Below, one piece after another: positions 52,634 through 60,310 of a DNA stretch of 64,000 nt. The notes beneath the pieces were generated by a model. That model did not search any database and was not told where the DNA came from. It worked only from the letters and a program-made list of their open reading frames with translations. The position numbers and the translations under genes are program-made. Source of the stretch: JADJNW01 sp964526645 (GTDB lineage Bacteria > Bacteroidota > Bacteroidia > Chitinophagales > Saprospiraceae); NCBI GenBank assembly GCA_964526645.1, contig CAZGJN010000006.1, forward strand, positions 1 through 64,000. Direction: 5' to 3'. Within the stretch, counting starts at the first letter, position 1, and each line of letters starts with the position of its first letter.

Positions 52634-54112
52634 CTAACGCGAATAATTTGGTGACTCTTTTGTAATAGTAATATTGTGTGGGTGGCTTTCGCGAATGCCG
52701 GCATTGGTTATTTTCACAAATTGGGCTTTTTGTAAAGTGGAAATGGTAGATGCCCCGCAATAACCCATCCCTGCGCGCAAGCCGCCGATGTACTGCACCA
52801 TTACTTCCGCAACAGTGCCTTTGAACGGAACCCGCCCTTCGATGCCTTCAGGTACGAGCTTTTTGATATCATCTTCCACATCCTGAAAGTAGCGGTCTTT
52901 TGAGCCTTCTTGCATGGCACCGAGTGAACCCATGCCGCGATACACCTTGAATTTTCGACCCTCAAAAATGATCGTCTCACCTGGCGCTTCTTCCACTCCA
53001 GCAAATAAACTACCCGCCATAATCGTATCTGCGCCTGCTGCAATGGCTTTGACAATATCTCCTGTATAACGGATGCCACCGTCGCCAATGATAGGGATAC
53101 CCGAACCCTGAATGGCTACTGCTGCATTGAAGATAGCCGATAGCTGTGGCACGCCTACTCCTGCCACTACTCTGGTGGTACAAATGCTCCCTGGACCCAC
53201 GCCTACCTTCACGCCATCTACGCCCGCTTCCACCAGGGCTTTTGCGCCTGCACCCGTCGCTACATTACCGCCGATGATCTGCAAGTCGGGGAATTTTCGT
53301 TTTACTCCTTTTATGGCATTCAGCACGCCCATGGAGTGCCCGTGCGCGGTATCAATACAAATTACATCTACGCCTACTTTTACAAGTGCCTCCACTCGGT
53401 CGAATAAATCACGCGTAACACCAACTGCAGCACCTACTACGAGGCGACCAAACTCATCCTTGCAGGAATTGGGGTAATCCTGCAATTTCATAATGTCTTT
53501 ATAGGTGATTAGCCCCACGAGGGTATTGTTGTTATCCACTACGGGAAGTTTTTCAATCTTATACCCTTGCAAAATATCACGCGCCTGATTCAGGTTGGTA
53601 CCTGCCGGAGCAGTAACCAGGTTCTCTTTAGTCATTACCTCATAAACAGGGCGGCGCTTGTCCGTCTCGAACCGCAAATCGCGGTTGGTGAGAATTCCAA
53701 TCAATTTGTTCTCCGTATTTACAATAGGGATACCACCGATTTTAAATTGCTCCATCAGCTTGAGGGCATCTCCAACGGTCGCATTTTCAGAAAGTGTAAC
53801 CGGATCTAAGATCATGCCACTTTCCGAGCGTTTTACAAAACGAACTTGCTCCGCTTGTTGGTCAATCGTCATATTTTTATGGATAATACCGATTCCACCC
53901 TGGCGTGCCATAGCGATAGCCAGCTTGCTTTCGGTGACGGTATCCATAGCGGCAGAAATAATCGGAACATTTAGGCGCAGGCGGCGAGTCAATTGAGTGG
54001 AAGTGTCCACTTCACGCGGAAGCACTTCGGAGTAATTAGGCACGAGCAGCACATCATCAAAAGTGAGCGCATCGTCCAGAAATTTATCTGAGCTTATTTT
54101 TTGTGTTTCCAT
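52634..54112 (-). CDS. guaB: Inosine-5'-monophosphate dehydrogenase
   Basis: A 492-residue cytoplasmic enzyme converting IMP to XMP, the committed step of GMP synthesis. The barrel (LTFDDVLLVPNYSEVLPREVD, IPIISAAMDTVTES) is interrupted by two CBS domains (about 95-215, DPVTLSENATVGDALKL and KLPVVDNNNTLVGLIT). The catalytic Cys311 is in GVGPGSICTTR and the flap and end are typical (MGSLGAMQEGSKDRYFQ, AGIRESHPHN). I chose ATG 54112; the TTG at 54145 would lie inside the promoter. The promoter predicts transcription starting exactly at this ATG. Confidence 0.97.
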   Translation of the reverse strand: METQKISSDKFLDDALTFDDVLLVPNYSEVLPREVDTSTQLTRRLRLNVPIISAAMDTVTESKLAIAMARQGGIGIIHKNMTIDQQAEQVRFVKRSESGMILDPVTLSENATVGDALKLMEQFKIGGIPIVNTENKLIGILTNRDLRFETDKRRPVYEVMTKENLVTAPAGTNLNQARDILQGYKIEKLPVVDNNNTLVGLITYKDIMKLQDYPNSCKDEFGRLVVGAAVGVTRDLFDRVEALVKVGVDVICIDTAHGHSMGVLNAIKGVKRKFPDLQIIGGNVATGAGAKALVEAGVDGVKVGVGPGSICTTRVVAGVGVPQLSAIFNAAVAIQGSGIPIIGDGGIRYTGDIVKAIAAGADTIMAGSLFAGVEEAPGETIIFEGRKFKVYRGMGSLGAMQEGSKDRYFQDVEDDIKKLVPEGIEGRVPFKGTVAEVMVQYIGGLRAGMGYCGASTISTLQKAQFVKITNAGIRESHPHNITITKESPNYSR

Positions 54113-54115
54113 GCG

Positions 54116-54145
54116 CAAAGGTAGAAAAATATTGCTTATTGTCAA
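54116..54145 (-). promoter_or_regulatory. guaB promoter (TTG-N19-TACCTTTG), predicting a leaderless transcript
   Basis: On the minus strand TTG (54145-54143), a 19-base spacer and TACCTTTG (54123-54116) match the consensus -33 and -7 elements. Only CGC separates the last G from the ATG of guaB, so a start at the usual distance falls on the A of the ATG. Confidence 0.75.
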
Positions 54146-54395
54146 TTGAAAAATATGATTTGATTGTTTTAAAAGCGTAATGCTTTGATGACAAAAGTGT
54201 TATTAATAACCTACAATTTTTTCTATGCCAAAAGGGATCGCCGAAAAGGAAATGATTAAAATATCCAATAAAGTTGTTTGTAGTGGGAATGAAAATAGCA
54301 AGCAGGAGCATAAAAACTTATGCTCTTGCTCTCTATTTTTCAAAATGGTAATGCCGGACTCTCCATGAAATCAAAGAATCCGGCAATATTTTTGA

Positions 54396-56405
54396 TCAAG
54401 GCTTTACAGTTTTATTTTCACTTCTACCGAGGTAGTAATTGAACCAATCTATCACGCGTTCACCCACATCCTGAATGAATTTTGGCTCTTGAAAACCATG
54501 CGGCTGGCGCGGGTAAGTGACCATCTTAGTCGGTACGCCCAGGCGCTGTAAGGCTCGGTGCAACTGGAAACCCTGCTCCGGTGGCACACGGTCGTCGTTC
54601 ATGCCATGAATCACAAGCGTGGGGGTTTTGGCTTTTTTGATGTTGAACATCGCAGAGTGTTCTTCGTACTCCTTTGGGTCATCCCAAAACTCCGCTCCGA
54701 AGTAGCTCGGCAGAAAGCTTGGAATATCCGCCGTGCCATTAAAACTCATCAAATTGGTAACCGGAGCACCCGCCATTACTGCTTTGAAACGGTTGGTTTT
54801 GGTGATAATCATCGAAGTCATGTAGCCGCCGTAGCTCCAGCCCGTCTCCACGAGGCTATCGGGGTGCGCCATGCCATCGGCAATGAGTTTATCCACGCCT
54901 GCCATAAGGTCGTCGTAGTCATTGTTACCCCAGTCGCGGTAGTTGGCGCGGCGAAATGCTGTGCCGTATCCGCTGCTACCGCGAGGATTGGGTCGCAACA
55001 CAAAATACCCTTCCTCTGCAAATGCCTGAATCGGGTACACCGAACTCGCGCCTGTGAAACTTTGTGCAAAAACACCCGCCGGACCCCCATGTACATTGAG
55101 AATCATCGGATATTTTCTGCCCTTTTGATAATCCTTCGGATAGGTGAGCAACCCTTCAATCGTATATTTCCCATCTTTGGATTTCCAGGAGATGACTTCT
55201 GTTTTAGCTAATGTTTTACCTTTCAAGTAATCGGCGTGAATATTGGTCAACTTCGCACCATTTATATTGGAAATATTGCCTAAATAAACATCGGGTGGCA
55301 ATTCCGCAGTTTGATACAAGTAAGCAATTTCCCCTTTTTTAGTCGCACTGAAATTACTCAATGTGCCTGTGGTATTGGAACTCAATTTTTTCAGAGTGCT
55401 ACCGTCTGCTGGCAAGGCGTAGAGTTGAGTGGTGGTGTGGTAAGCTTCCCCGACTAAAACGCTTTTATCATCGGGCGACCAGCTGATCAGATTCGGTTGT
55501 TCATCGGGCGTGGCTGCCAATTGCTTCGGCGTGCCGCCCTGCGCCGGAATGACGTAAATACCTTGCTTGCGCGCCCAATTCACATCGCCATTGTCGGAAA
55601 GGTAGGCTATCCATTTGCCATCGTGCGAATAGAGCGGCTGGGTATCCAGTCCTTTGCCACTCACTAAAGTTTTTACCTCGCCGCCATCGGTAGCAATCGT
55701 TGAAATATCTGATGTTGCCCAGACGTCCGCCCAAGGTGCCGCTTGGTGGGAGAACGCAATCGTTTTGCCGTCGGGTGACCAGTCGAAACTCGTGATGTGA
55801 AAATCGGCTTCCGTAAGGCGTTTGAGCGGATATTCGCCCTTATCGTTTTTGGTCAGGCTCACTGTGAAAAGCTGCGCCTTTTGATAATCGTCCACCACTG
55901 ACCAATCTCTTTTCTCCTTGCGGTTTTTTTCTTCTTGCGCAGGCAGCGTATCAATCATCGTAAAAGCAATCCGCTTGCTATCGGGCGACCATTCGTAGCT
56001 GCTCACGCCGTTTTTAGCCATTGTCACTTGTTCTGCTTCGCCGCCGTTAAGCCTCAATATGTAAATTTGATTTTTGCCATCTTTGCCACGGGAGGAAGCA
56101 AAAGCCAGAAACTGCCCATCGGGTGAGAATTTTGGATCGGTACAGGATTTATCCCCGAAGGTAAACTGGTGGTTCATTTTTCCATCCGACGAAACCACCC
56201 AGATATGGCTTAAAAAATCAGAATTGTCGGCATCCATCCTTGCATTTGCAACAGTATAAGCAATCATTTTTCCATCGGGTGAAAGCTCTACATTCCCGAC
56301 TCTCTTGTATTGCAGCATCTCGCAAGGTGTCCATTCCGATGATTGAGCCAATAGGACGATAGGGCAAAGCAGCAGCGCCAGCGCTATCCAGGATAATTTT
56401 TTCAT
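54396..56405 (-). CDS. S9 family serine peptidase (prolyl oligopeptidase/DPP type), secreted
   Basis: A 669-residue exported peptidase. A signal peptide (MKKLSWIALALLLCPIVLLAQ) precedes a beta-propeller of PD40-like blades (about 30-380, for example PKFSPDGQFLAFASSRG and EWSPDSKRIAFTM), then an alpha/beta-hydrolase domain. The catalytic Ser524 is in GWSYGGYMT, with Asp in VIHGMNDDRVPPEQ and His in RQPHGFQEP. It belongs to the acylaminoacyl-peptidase/DPP-like group. I chose ATG 56405. It diverges from the GH16 gene, with 258 bases between starts, in which repeat copy C lies. Confidence 0.94.
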   Translation of the reverse strand: MKKLSWIALALLLCPIVLLAQSSEWTPCEMLQYKRVGNVELSPDGKMIAYTVANARMDADNSDFLSHIWVVSSDGKMNHQFTFGDKSCTDPKFSPDGQFLAFASSRGKDGKNQIYILRLNGGEAEQVTMAKNGVSSYEWSPDSKRIAFTMIDTLPAQEEKNRKEKRDWSVVDDYQKAQLFTVSLTKNDKGEYPLKRLTEADFHITSFDWSPDGKTIAFSHQAAPWADVWATSDISTIATDGGEVKTLVSGKGLDTQPLYSHDGKWIAYLSDNGDVNWARKQGIYVIPAQGGTPKQLAATPDEQPNLISWSPDDKSVLVGEAYHTTTQLYALPADGSTLKKLSSNTTGTLSNFSATKKGEIAYLYQTAELPPDVYLGNISNINGAKLTNIHADYLKGKTLAKTEVISWKSKDGKYTIEGLLTYPKDYQKGRKYPMILNVHGGPAGVFAQSFTGASSVYPIQAFAEEGYFVLRPNPRGSSGYGTAFRRANYRDWGNNDYDDLMAGVDKLIADGMAHPDSLVETGWSYGGYMTSMIITKTNRFKAVMAGAPVTNLMSFNGTADIPSFLPSYFGAEFWDDPKEYEEHSAMFNIKKAKTPTLVIHGMNDDRVPPEQGFQLHRALQRLGVPTKMVTYPRQPHGFQEPKFIQDVGERVIDWFNYYLGRSENKTVKP

Positions 56406-56527
56406 ACGGGTATGATGTGTTTTGGTTCTAGAATTAAAATTAAGTTTTAATCTTTGAAAAAGATAAAATTTCTTGATTCGTTCTAATAAAATTGGAATAC
56501 TTTGATGATGGGTCAAAAGAGTGGACA

Positions 56528-56592
56528 GGATTTCATAAATCTTGAAGATTTGCGAAATCTGAAAAGCAAATCAACCGATTTGATCCGCTGCC
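56528..56592 (+). repeat. Dispersed palindromic repeat, copy C (extended)
   Basis: The core GATTTCATAAATCT (56529-56542), TGA and AGATTTGCGAAATC (56546-56559) form a stem with 12 of 14 pairs. It is followed by CTGAAAAGCAAATCAACCG and further bases to 56592, the extended flank shared with copy A on its minus strand. Confidence 0.75.
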
Positions 56593-56663
56593 AATATACA
56601 TTCAAGTTTTCACCAATTAATATTTTTTGTATGATATTAACAATCAGACACCGTTCTAAGATA

Positions 56664-58484
56664 ATGCGTTTAGTAATTGTCAGCGCCGTGTTAGCAATTA
56701 ATACAGCTGTGAAAGCACAATGCACGAGGCTGGTTTGGTCAGATGAATTTGACGGCAGTACGCTTGATTTGACAAAATGGACGCCCCAAATCGGTGATGG
56801 CTGCGATATCAATCTTTGCGGCTGGGGCAATAACGAATTGGAATATTATCGCGCAGAAAATGCAGTTGTTTCTAATGGTACGCTCAAAATTATAGCCAGA
56901 CGGGAGAACTTTGGCAATCGCAGTTATACTTCGGCACGCCTGCGAACTATTAACAAAGGCGACTGGACCTACGGCCGCTTTGAAGCCCGTATGAAACTAC
57001 CTATCGGGCAAGGTATGTGGCCCGCTTTTTGGATGTTGCCAACAGACGAGGCTTATGGTTTCTGGCCCCAAAGTGGGGAGATAGACATTATGGAACTGGT
57101 AGGCAAAGAGCCTCAAAAAGTACTGGGTACAATTCATTATGGCAATCCTTGGCCCAATAATTCCTATCAGAATAACAGTTTTAGCTTGCACAGTGGTACT
57201 TTTAATGATGATTTTCACATTTTTGCAATAGAATGGGAGCCCGGTGCCATCCGTTGGTACGTGGATGATTATTTGTATTCGACCAAAACAAGCGCTGATG
57301 TTGCCCCGTTGAGGTGGCCCTTTGACAAGCGATTTTATTTTTTGCTCAATCTGGCGGTGGGAGGCAATTGGCCAGGCAATCCTGATGGCTCTACCCTCTT
57401 TCCACAGACGATGGAAGTTGATTATGTTCGGGTGTATGATGGAAAATTTCCGCATATAATCGGTAAGCGCAAGGTGGCGAATCGGGCAGAAGGGGAAGTT
57501 TATACTTTGAACAATGTACCTGCTGGTTCAGCCATAAACTGGACAGTGCCGGCAGGTGCATCCATTCTATCGGGGCAGGGTTCCAATAGCATTTCTGTCA
57601 ACTGGGGCAACAGCGGCGGCGAGATAGTAGCAACGATTAGCAACGGTTGTTACAATCGGCAAATTGCACTAAATGTAGCCGTAGAAGCTGCCCTGGCGTA
57701 CGAATTTAGCTTTGAAAATTTTGACCAGGCGGCGCTGATCAATCTTTTTTCTAACTCAGGTGCATTGACGGAAGATGTTGCCAACCCTGCTCCTGATGCA
57801 ATCAACGCCAGTACGCTCTGCGGGCGCTATGTGCGTAACTCCAGCCAACAATTTGACGTGTTGCAGTACAACACTTCGGTTATCTCCAATGCTGCACTTT
57901 ACTTTACCGGCCAAAAAAAATTTTTTATTGATATTTATACCGATGCGCCTCCCAATACGCTTGTTTTGTTACAATTAGAGGATAGTGCTCTTGTCGCCCC
58001 TGCAAATTATCCTATCGGACGACATAGCCGTTATGAGGCTTTTACTACCATTCAAAATAAGTGGCAACGACTGGTCTTTACTCCACTGGATCAGCCAGAC
58101 CCGAGCACGCCTGGCACATCAGTAAACCGCCTGGTACTTTTGTTTGCATCGAATAGCTTCACCGGCAATACTTTTTTTTTCGACAATTTTGATAGCTACG
58201 CAAGCATAACAACGAGTATTTCATCGCTACCTCCTGTTCAGCCGTTTCGGATGTATCCAAATCCAGCCTCCGAATTTATTAATATTGAAAATACCTTCAA
58301 TGAATCGCTGACAGCGCTGGCGATATACGATACAAATGGCAGGGAATTACTTCGCCATACGAAAGAGGTGCCGCCCAATAGCATTCAGCAACTCAACACT
58401 TCTAAACTACCCGCAGGGGTATATTGGTTACGCGTCACCTATAAATCGGGGCAAACCGAGAGTAAGCGTTTCGTCAGGTTTTGA
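56664..58484 (+). CDS. Secreted GH16 glycoside hydrolase with CBM and type A T9SS sorting domain
   Basis: A 606-residue secreted enzyme of glycoside hydrolase family 16 (beta-glucanase/laminarinase/agarase fold). A signal peptide (MRLVIVSAVLAINTAVKAQ) precedes the catalytic jelly roll (about 25-265), with SGEIDIMELVG carrying the nucleophile Glu139, Asp141 and acid/base Glu144. A PKD-like or Ig-like domain follows (about 275-350), then a jelly-roll CBM-like domain (about 355-510), and a type A sorting domain (FRMYPNPASEFINIENT, LPAGVYWLRVTYKSGQ). The substrate is a beta-1,3/1,4-linked glucan or galactan; which one is not decidable here. I chose ATG 56664. Confidence 0.93.
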   Translation: MRLVIVSAVLAINTAVKAQCTRLVWSDEFDGSTLDLTKWTPQIGDGCDINLCGWGNNELEYYRAENAVVSNGTLKIIARRENFGNRSYTSARLRTINKGDWTYGRFEARMKLPIGQGMWPAFWMLPTDEAYGFWPQSGEIDIMELVGKEPQKVLGTIHYGNPWPNNSYQNNSFSLHSGTFNDDFHIFAIEWEPGAIRWYVDDYLYSTKTSADVAPLRWPFDKRFYFLLNLAVGGNWPGNPDGSTLFPQTMEVDYVRVYDGKFPHIIGKRKVANRAEGEVYTLNNVPAGSAINWTVPAGASILSGQGSNSISVNWGNSGGEIVATISNGCYNRQIALNVAVEAALAYEFSFENFDQAALINLFSNSGALTEDVANPAPDAINASTLCGRYVRNSSQQFDVLQYNTSVISNAALYFTGQKKFFIDIYTDAPPNTLVLLQLEDSALVAPANYPIGRHSRYEAFTTIQNKWQRLVFTPLDQPDPSTPGTSVNRLVLLFASNSFTGNTFFFDNFDSYASITTSISSLPPVQPFRMYPNPASEFINIENTFNESLTALAIYDTNGRELLRHTKEVPPNSIQQLNTSKLPAGVYWLRVTYKSGQTESKRFVRF

Positions 58485-58499
58485 TTAACAAAAATTCAA

Positions 58500-58882
58500 A
58501 TGAATAAAGGTATCATTCAGCCAGGTATTTCAAAAGCACAATCAGATGTATTTTTTTGATCCTACGACGGGTTTCCTGGCAGTAGAAGAACCCTTGGAAA
58601 TTAAAACTGCCTATGGCAAAGGCACTCAGCGCACTTATAAAAGCCTGGCGGTGACCATGTGCACCCCCAGCGATGATCTCGACCTGGCGATGGGCTTTTT
58701 TGTTTACCGAAGGGATTATCGCTTCATCGAAGGAGGTGCTGCAAATGCACTATCTGACGGAGCAATCAGGCAAAGCATCACAGGAAAATGCGGTGATAGT
58801 GGATTTACACCCCGATGTAACTTTTGATTTTGAAAGCCTGAATCGGTATTTTTATACCTCATAAAGGTGTGGCATCTGCGGC
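58500..58882 (+). pseudogene. fdhD: Broken fdhD (formate dehydrogenase accessory sulfurtransferase)
   Basis: FdhD delivers sulfur to the molybdenum cofactor of formate dehydrogenase and is normally ~260-280 residues. Here only the N-terminal part can be read, across three frames. From ATG 58500 the peptide (MNKGIIQPGISKAQ) is interrupted by a T7 run (58551-58557) with one extra T; a possible restart is ATG 58546. FLAVEEPLEIKT and VTMCTPSDDLDLAMGF follow, then a T6 run (58696-58701) shifts the frame, after which FTEGIIASS and NRYFYTS continue. A TAA (58862-58864) cuts it just before a remnant CGICG motif (58868-58882). The rest of the gene is unrecognisable. Confidence 0.82.
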
Positions 58883-59204
58883 TGGGAGCGAATTTTAACC
58901 ACCTTAGTACACGATAACAAAAGTTCTGTTTTGCGGTAGCGCAACGGCAAAGTTAAAGGCTGCGAAAGCTTGTACATTTTATATTTTGCGGTTGAATGTT
59001 TTAATAATTAGTGTCCCAAAGTGCTTAGTCACCTAAACAATTGGTGATCTTTTCGATCATTAGTCCTTTTTAGTGTGGATCGTAAAATTGCTTTATGCCA
59101 AAAGGGGCCCCCATGTGAATGGATACCAAAATTTTAGTAACAGCTCTATTGTACCTGAGCCGTAAATCTTTTCACAAAAAACAAAATATTTTTTCAAAAA
59201 CACT
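58883..59204. other. Intergenic region upstream of the str operon
   Basis: About 320 bases with no gene and no recognisable FdhD remainder. A weak hairpin (GGTGATC/GATCATT with two wobble pairs, near 59043-59062) precedes a T run and may be a terminator. Confidence 0.5.
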
Positions 59205-59235
59205 TTTGTAATTGTACAAAAAACCTATACCTTTG
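59205..59235 (+). promoter_or_regulatory. Consensus promoter of the str/S10 operon
   Basis: TTTG at 59205-59208 and TACCTTTG at 59228-59235 are separated by exactly 19 bases, a full match to TTTG-N19-TAnnTTTG. The start is expected near 59239, with a leader of ~64 bases before rpsL. Confidence 0.85.
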
Positions 59236-59303
59236 CAATCGCTTTTTGAAAAGGCGCTATTTTGCTATTGAAATTTAAGAACAAATAAGGACTTAAAAAA
59301 ATT

Positions 59304-59678
59304 ATGCCTACGATCAATCAGTTGGTGCGCAAAGGAAGAGAAAAAGTGGTAGCCAAGAGCAAGTCTCGTGCATTGGATGCTTGCCCTCAGAAGCGTGGTG
59401 TTTGTACCCGTGTGTACACCACTACGCCAAAAAAGCCAAACTCTGCTTTGCGCAAAGTGGCGAAAGTACGCTTGACGAATCAAATCGAGGTAATTGCTTA
59501 TATTCCGGGAGAGGGTCACAACTTACAAGAACACTCTATTGTGTTGGTGCGCGGTGGTCGTGTGAAGGATTTGCCGGGGGTGCGTTACACCATCGTAAGG
59601 GGTGCTTTGGACACACAAGGCGTAAATGGTCGCCAGAAGAGCCGCTCCAGATACGGAACAAAAAGACCTAAGAAGTAA
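59304..59678 (+). CDS. rpsL: 30S ribosomal protein S12
   Basis: A 124-residue ribosomal protein S12 at the decoding site of the small subunit. The sequence is nearly universal (CPQKRGVCTRVYTTTPKKPN, GGRVKDLPGVRYTIVRGALD). Residues tied to streptomycin resistance are wild type, Lys43 and Lys88. It is first in the operon behind the consensus promoter. Confidence 0.99.
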   Translation: MPTINQLVRKGREKVVAKSKSRALDACPQKRGVCTRVYTTTPKKPNSALRKVAKVRLTNQIEVIAYIPGEGHNLQEHSIVLVRGGRVKDLPGVRYTIVRGALDTQGVNGRQKSRSRYGTKRPKK

Positions 59679-59734
59679 AATCATAGCAAAAAGCTTAATA
59701 AAGTTCAAGATTAGCGGATTCAATTTGTAATTCG

Positions 59735-60202
59735 ATGAGAAAAAGAAAACCAAAACTGCGCATAATTGCTCCTGATCCAAGGTATAACGATCCGATGGTT
59801 ATGCAGTTTGTCAATAATATGATGTGGGAAGGCAAGAAGGGCGTAGCACTCGCCATTTTCTATGATGCGATGGATTTAGTGAAAGATAGAACGAAGCAGG
59901 AGGAACACGGGATATGGAAAAAAGCATTGAATAACGTGATGCCGCAAGTAGAAGTGAGAAGCCGCCGTATCGGTGGTGCTACTTTCCAGATTCCAACGGA
60001 AATTCGCGCCAAGCGCAAGGTTTCTATCGGGATGAAGTGGTTGATTCGTTTTGCACGTGAGCGAAGCGGCAAAGGGATGGCTGAAAAATTGGCAGCGGAG
60101 ATTATTGCAGCGAGTAAAGGCGAAGGTTCGGCCGTAAAGCGTAAGGAGGATATGCACAAAATGGCAGAAGCTAACCGTGCATTTGCACATTTCAAAGCCT
60201 AA
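59735..60202 (+). CDS. rpsG: 30S ribosomal protein S7
   Basis: A 155-residue protein that nucleates assembly of the 30S head and touches the E-site tRNA. Typical features are MRKRKPKLR at the start, then MMWEGKKGVALAIFYDAMDL, NVMPQVEVRSRRIGGATFQI and the AFAHFKA end. It follows rpsL by 56 bases. Confidence 0.99.
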   Translation: MRKRKPKLRIIAPDPRYNDPMVMQFVNNMMWEGKKGVALAIFYDAMDLVKDRTKQEEHGIWKKALNNVMPQVEVRSRRIGGATFQIPTEIRAKRKVSIGMKWLIRFARERSGKGMAEKLAAEIIAASKGEGSAVKRKEDMHKMAEANRAFAHFKA

Positions 60203-60310
60203 GGAACTGAAATCAGGAGGGGCTTGATTTTTGAGGGATAGTAGAAGGCTTCGAATTCACTATTAACATTTAACCCAAATTATAACATTAAATCCCGTCA
60301 GGGAAAAGTC

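Noticed and set aside
54558..55211. 217-codon plus-strand ORF over the S9 peptidase
   Set aside because: Antisense frame of the catalytic domain region; the peptidase reading is conserved and complete.
56502..56663. Extended N-terminus of the GH16 protein from 56502
   Set aside because: The extra residues are a translation of repeat copy C and lack a signal peptide, which appears only from ATG 56664.
58546..58827. Intact 93-residue protein at 58546-58827
   Set aside because: Its second half is out of frame with the FdhD similarity, which continues in the overlapping frame to 58864; it is a fragment of the pseudogene.
58500..58882. Phase-variable fdhD switched by the T runs
   Set aside because: Even with both T runs corrected, a stop codon and missing C-terminal part remain, so the gene could not be switched on.
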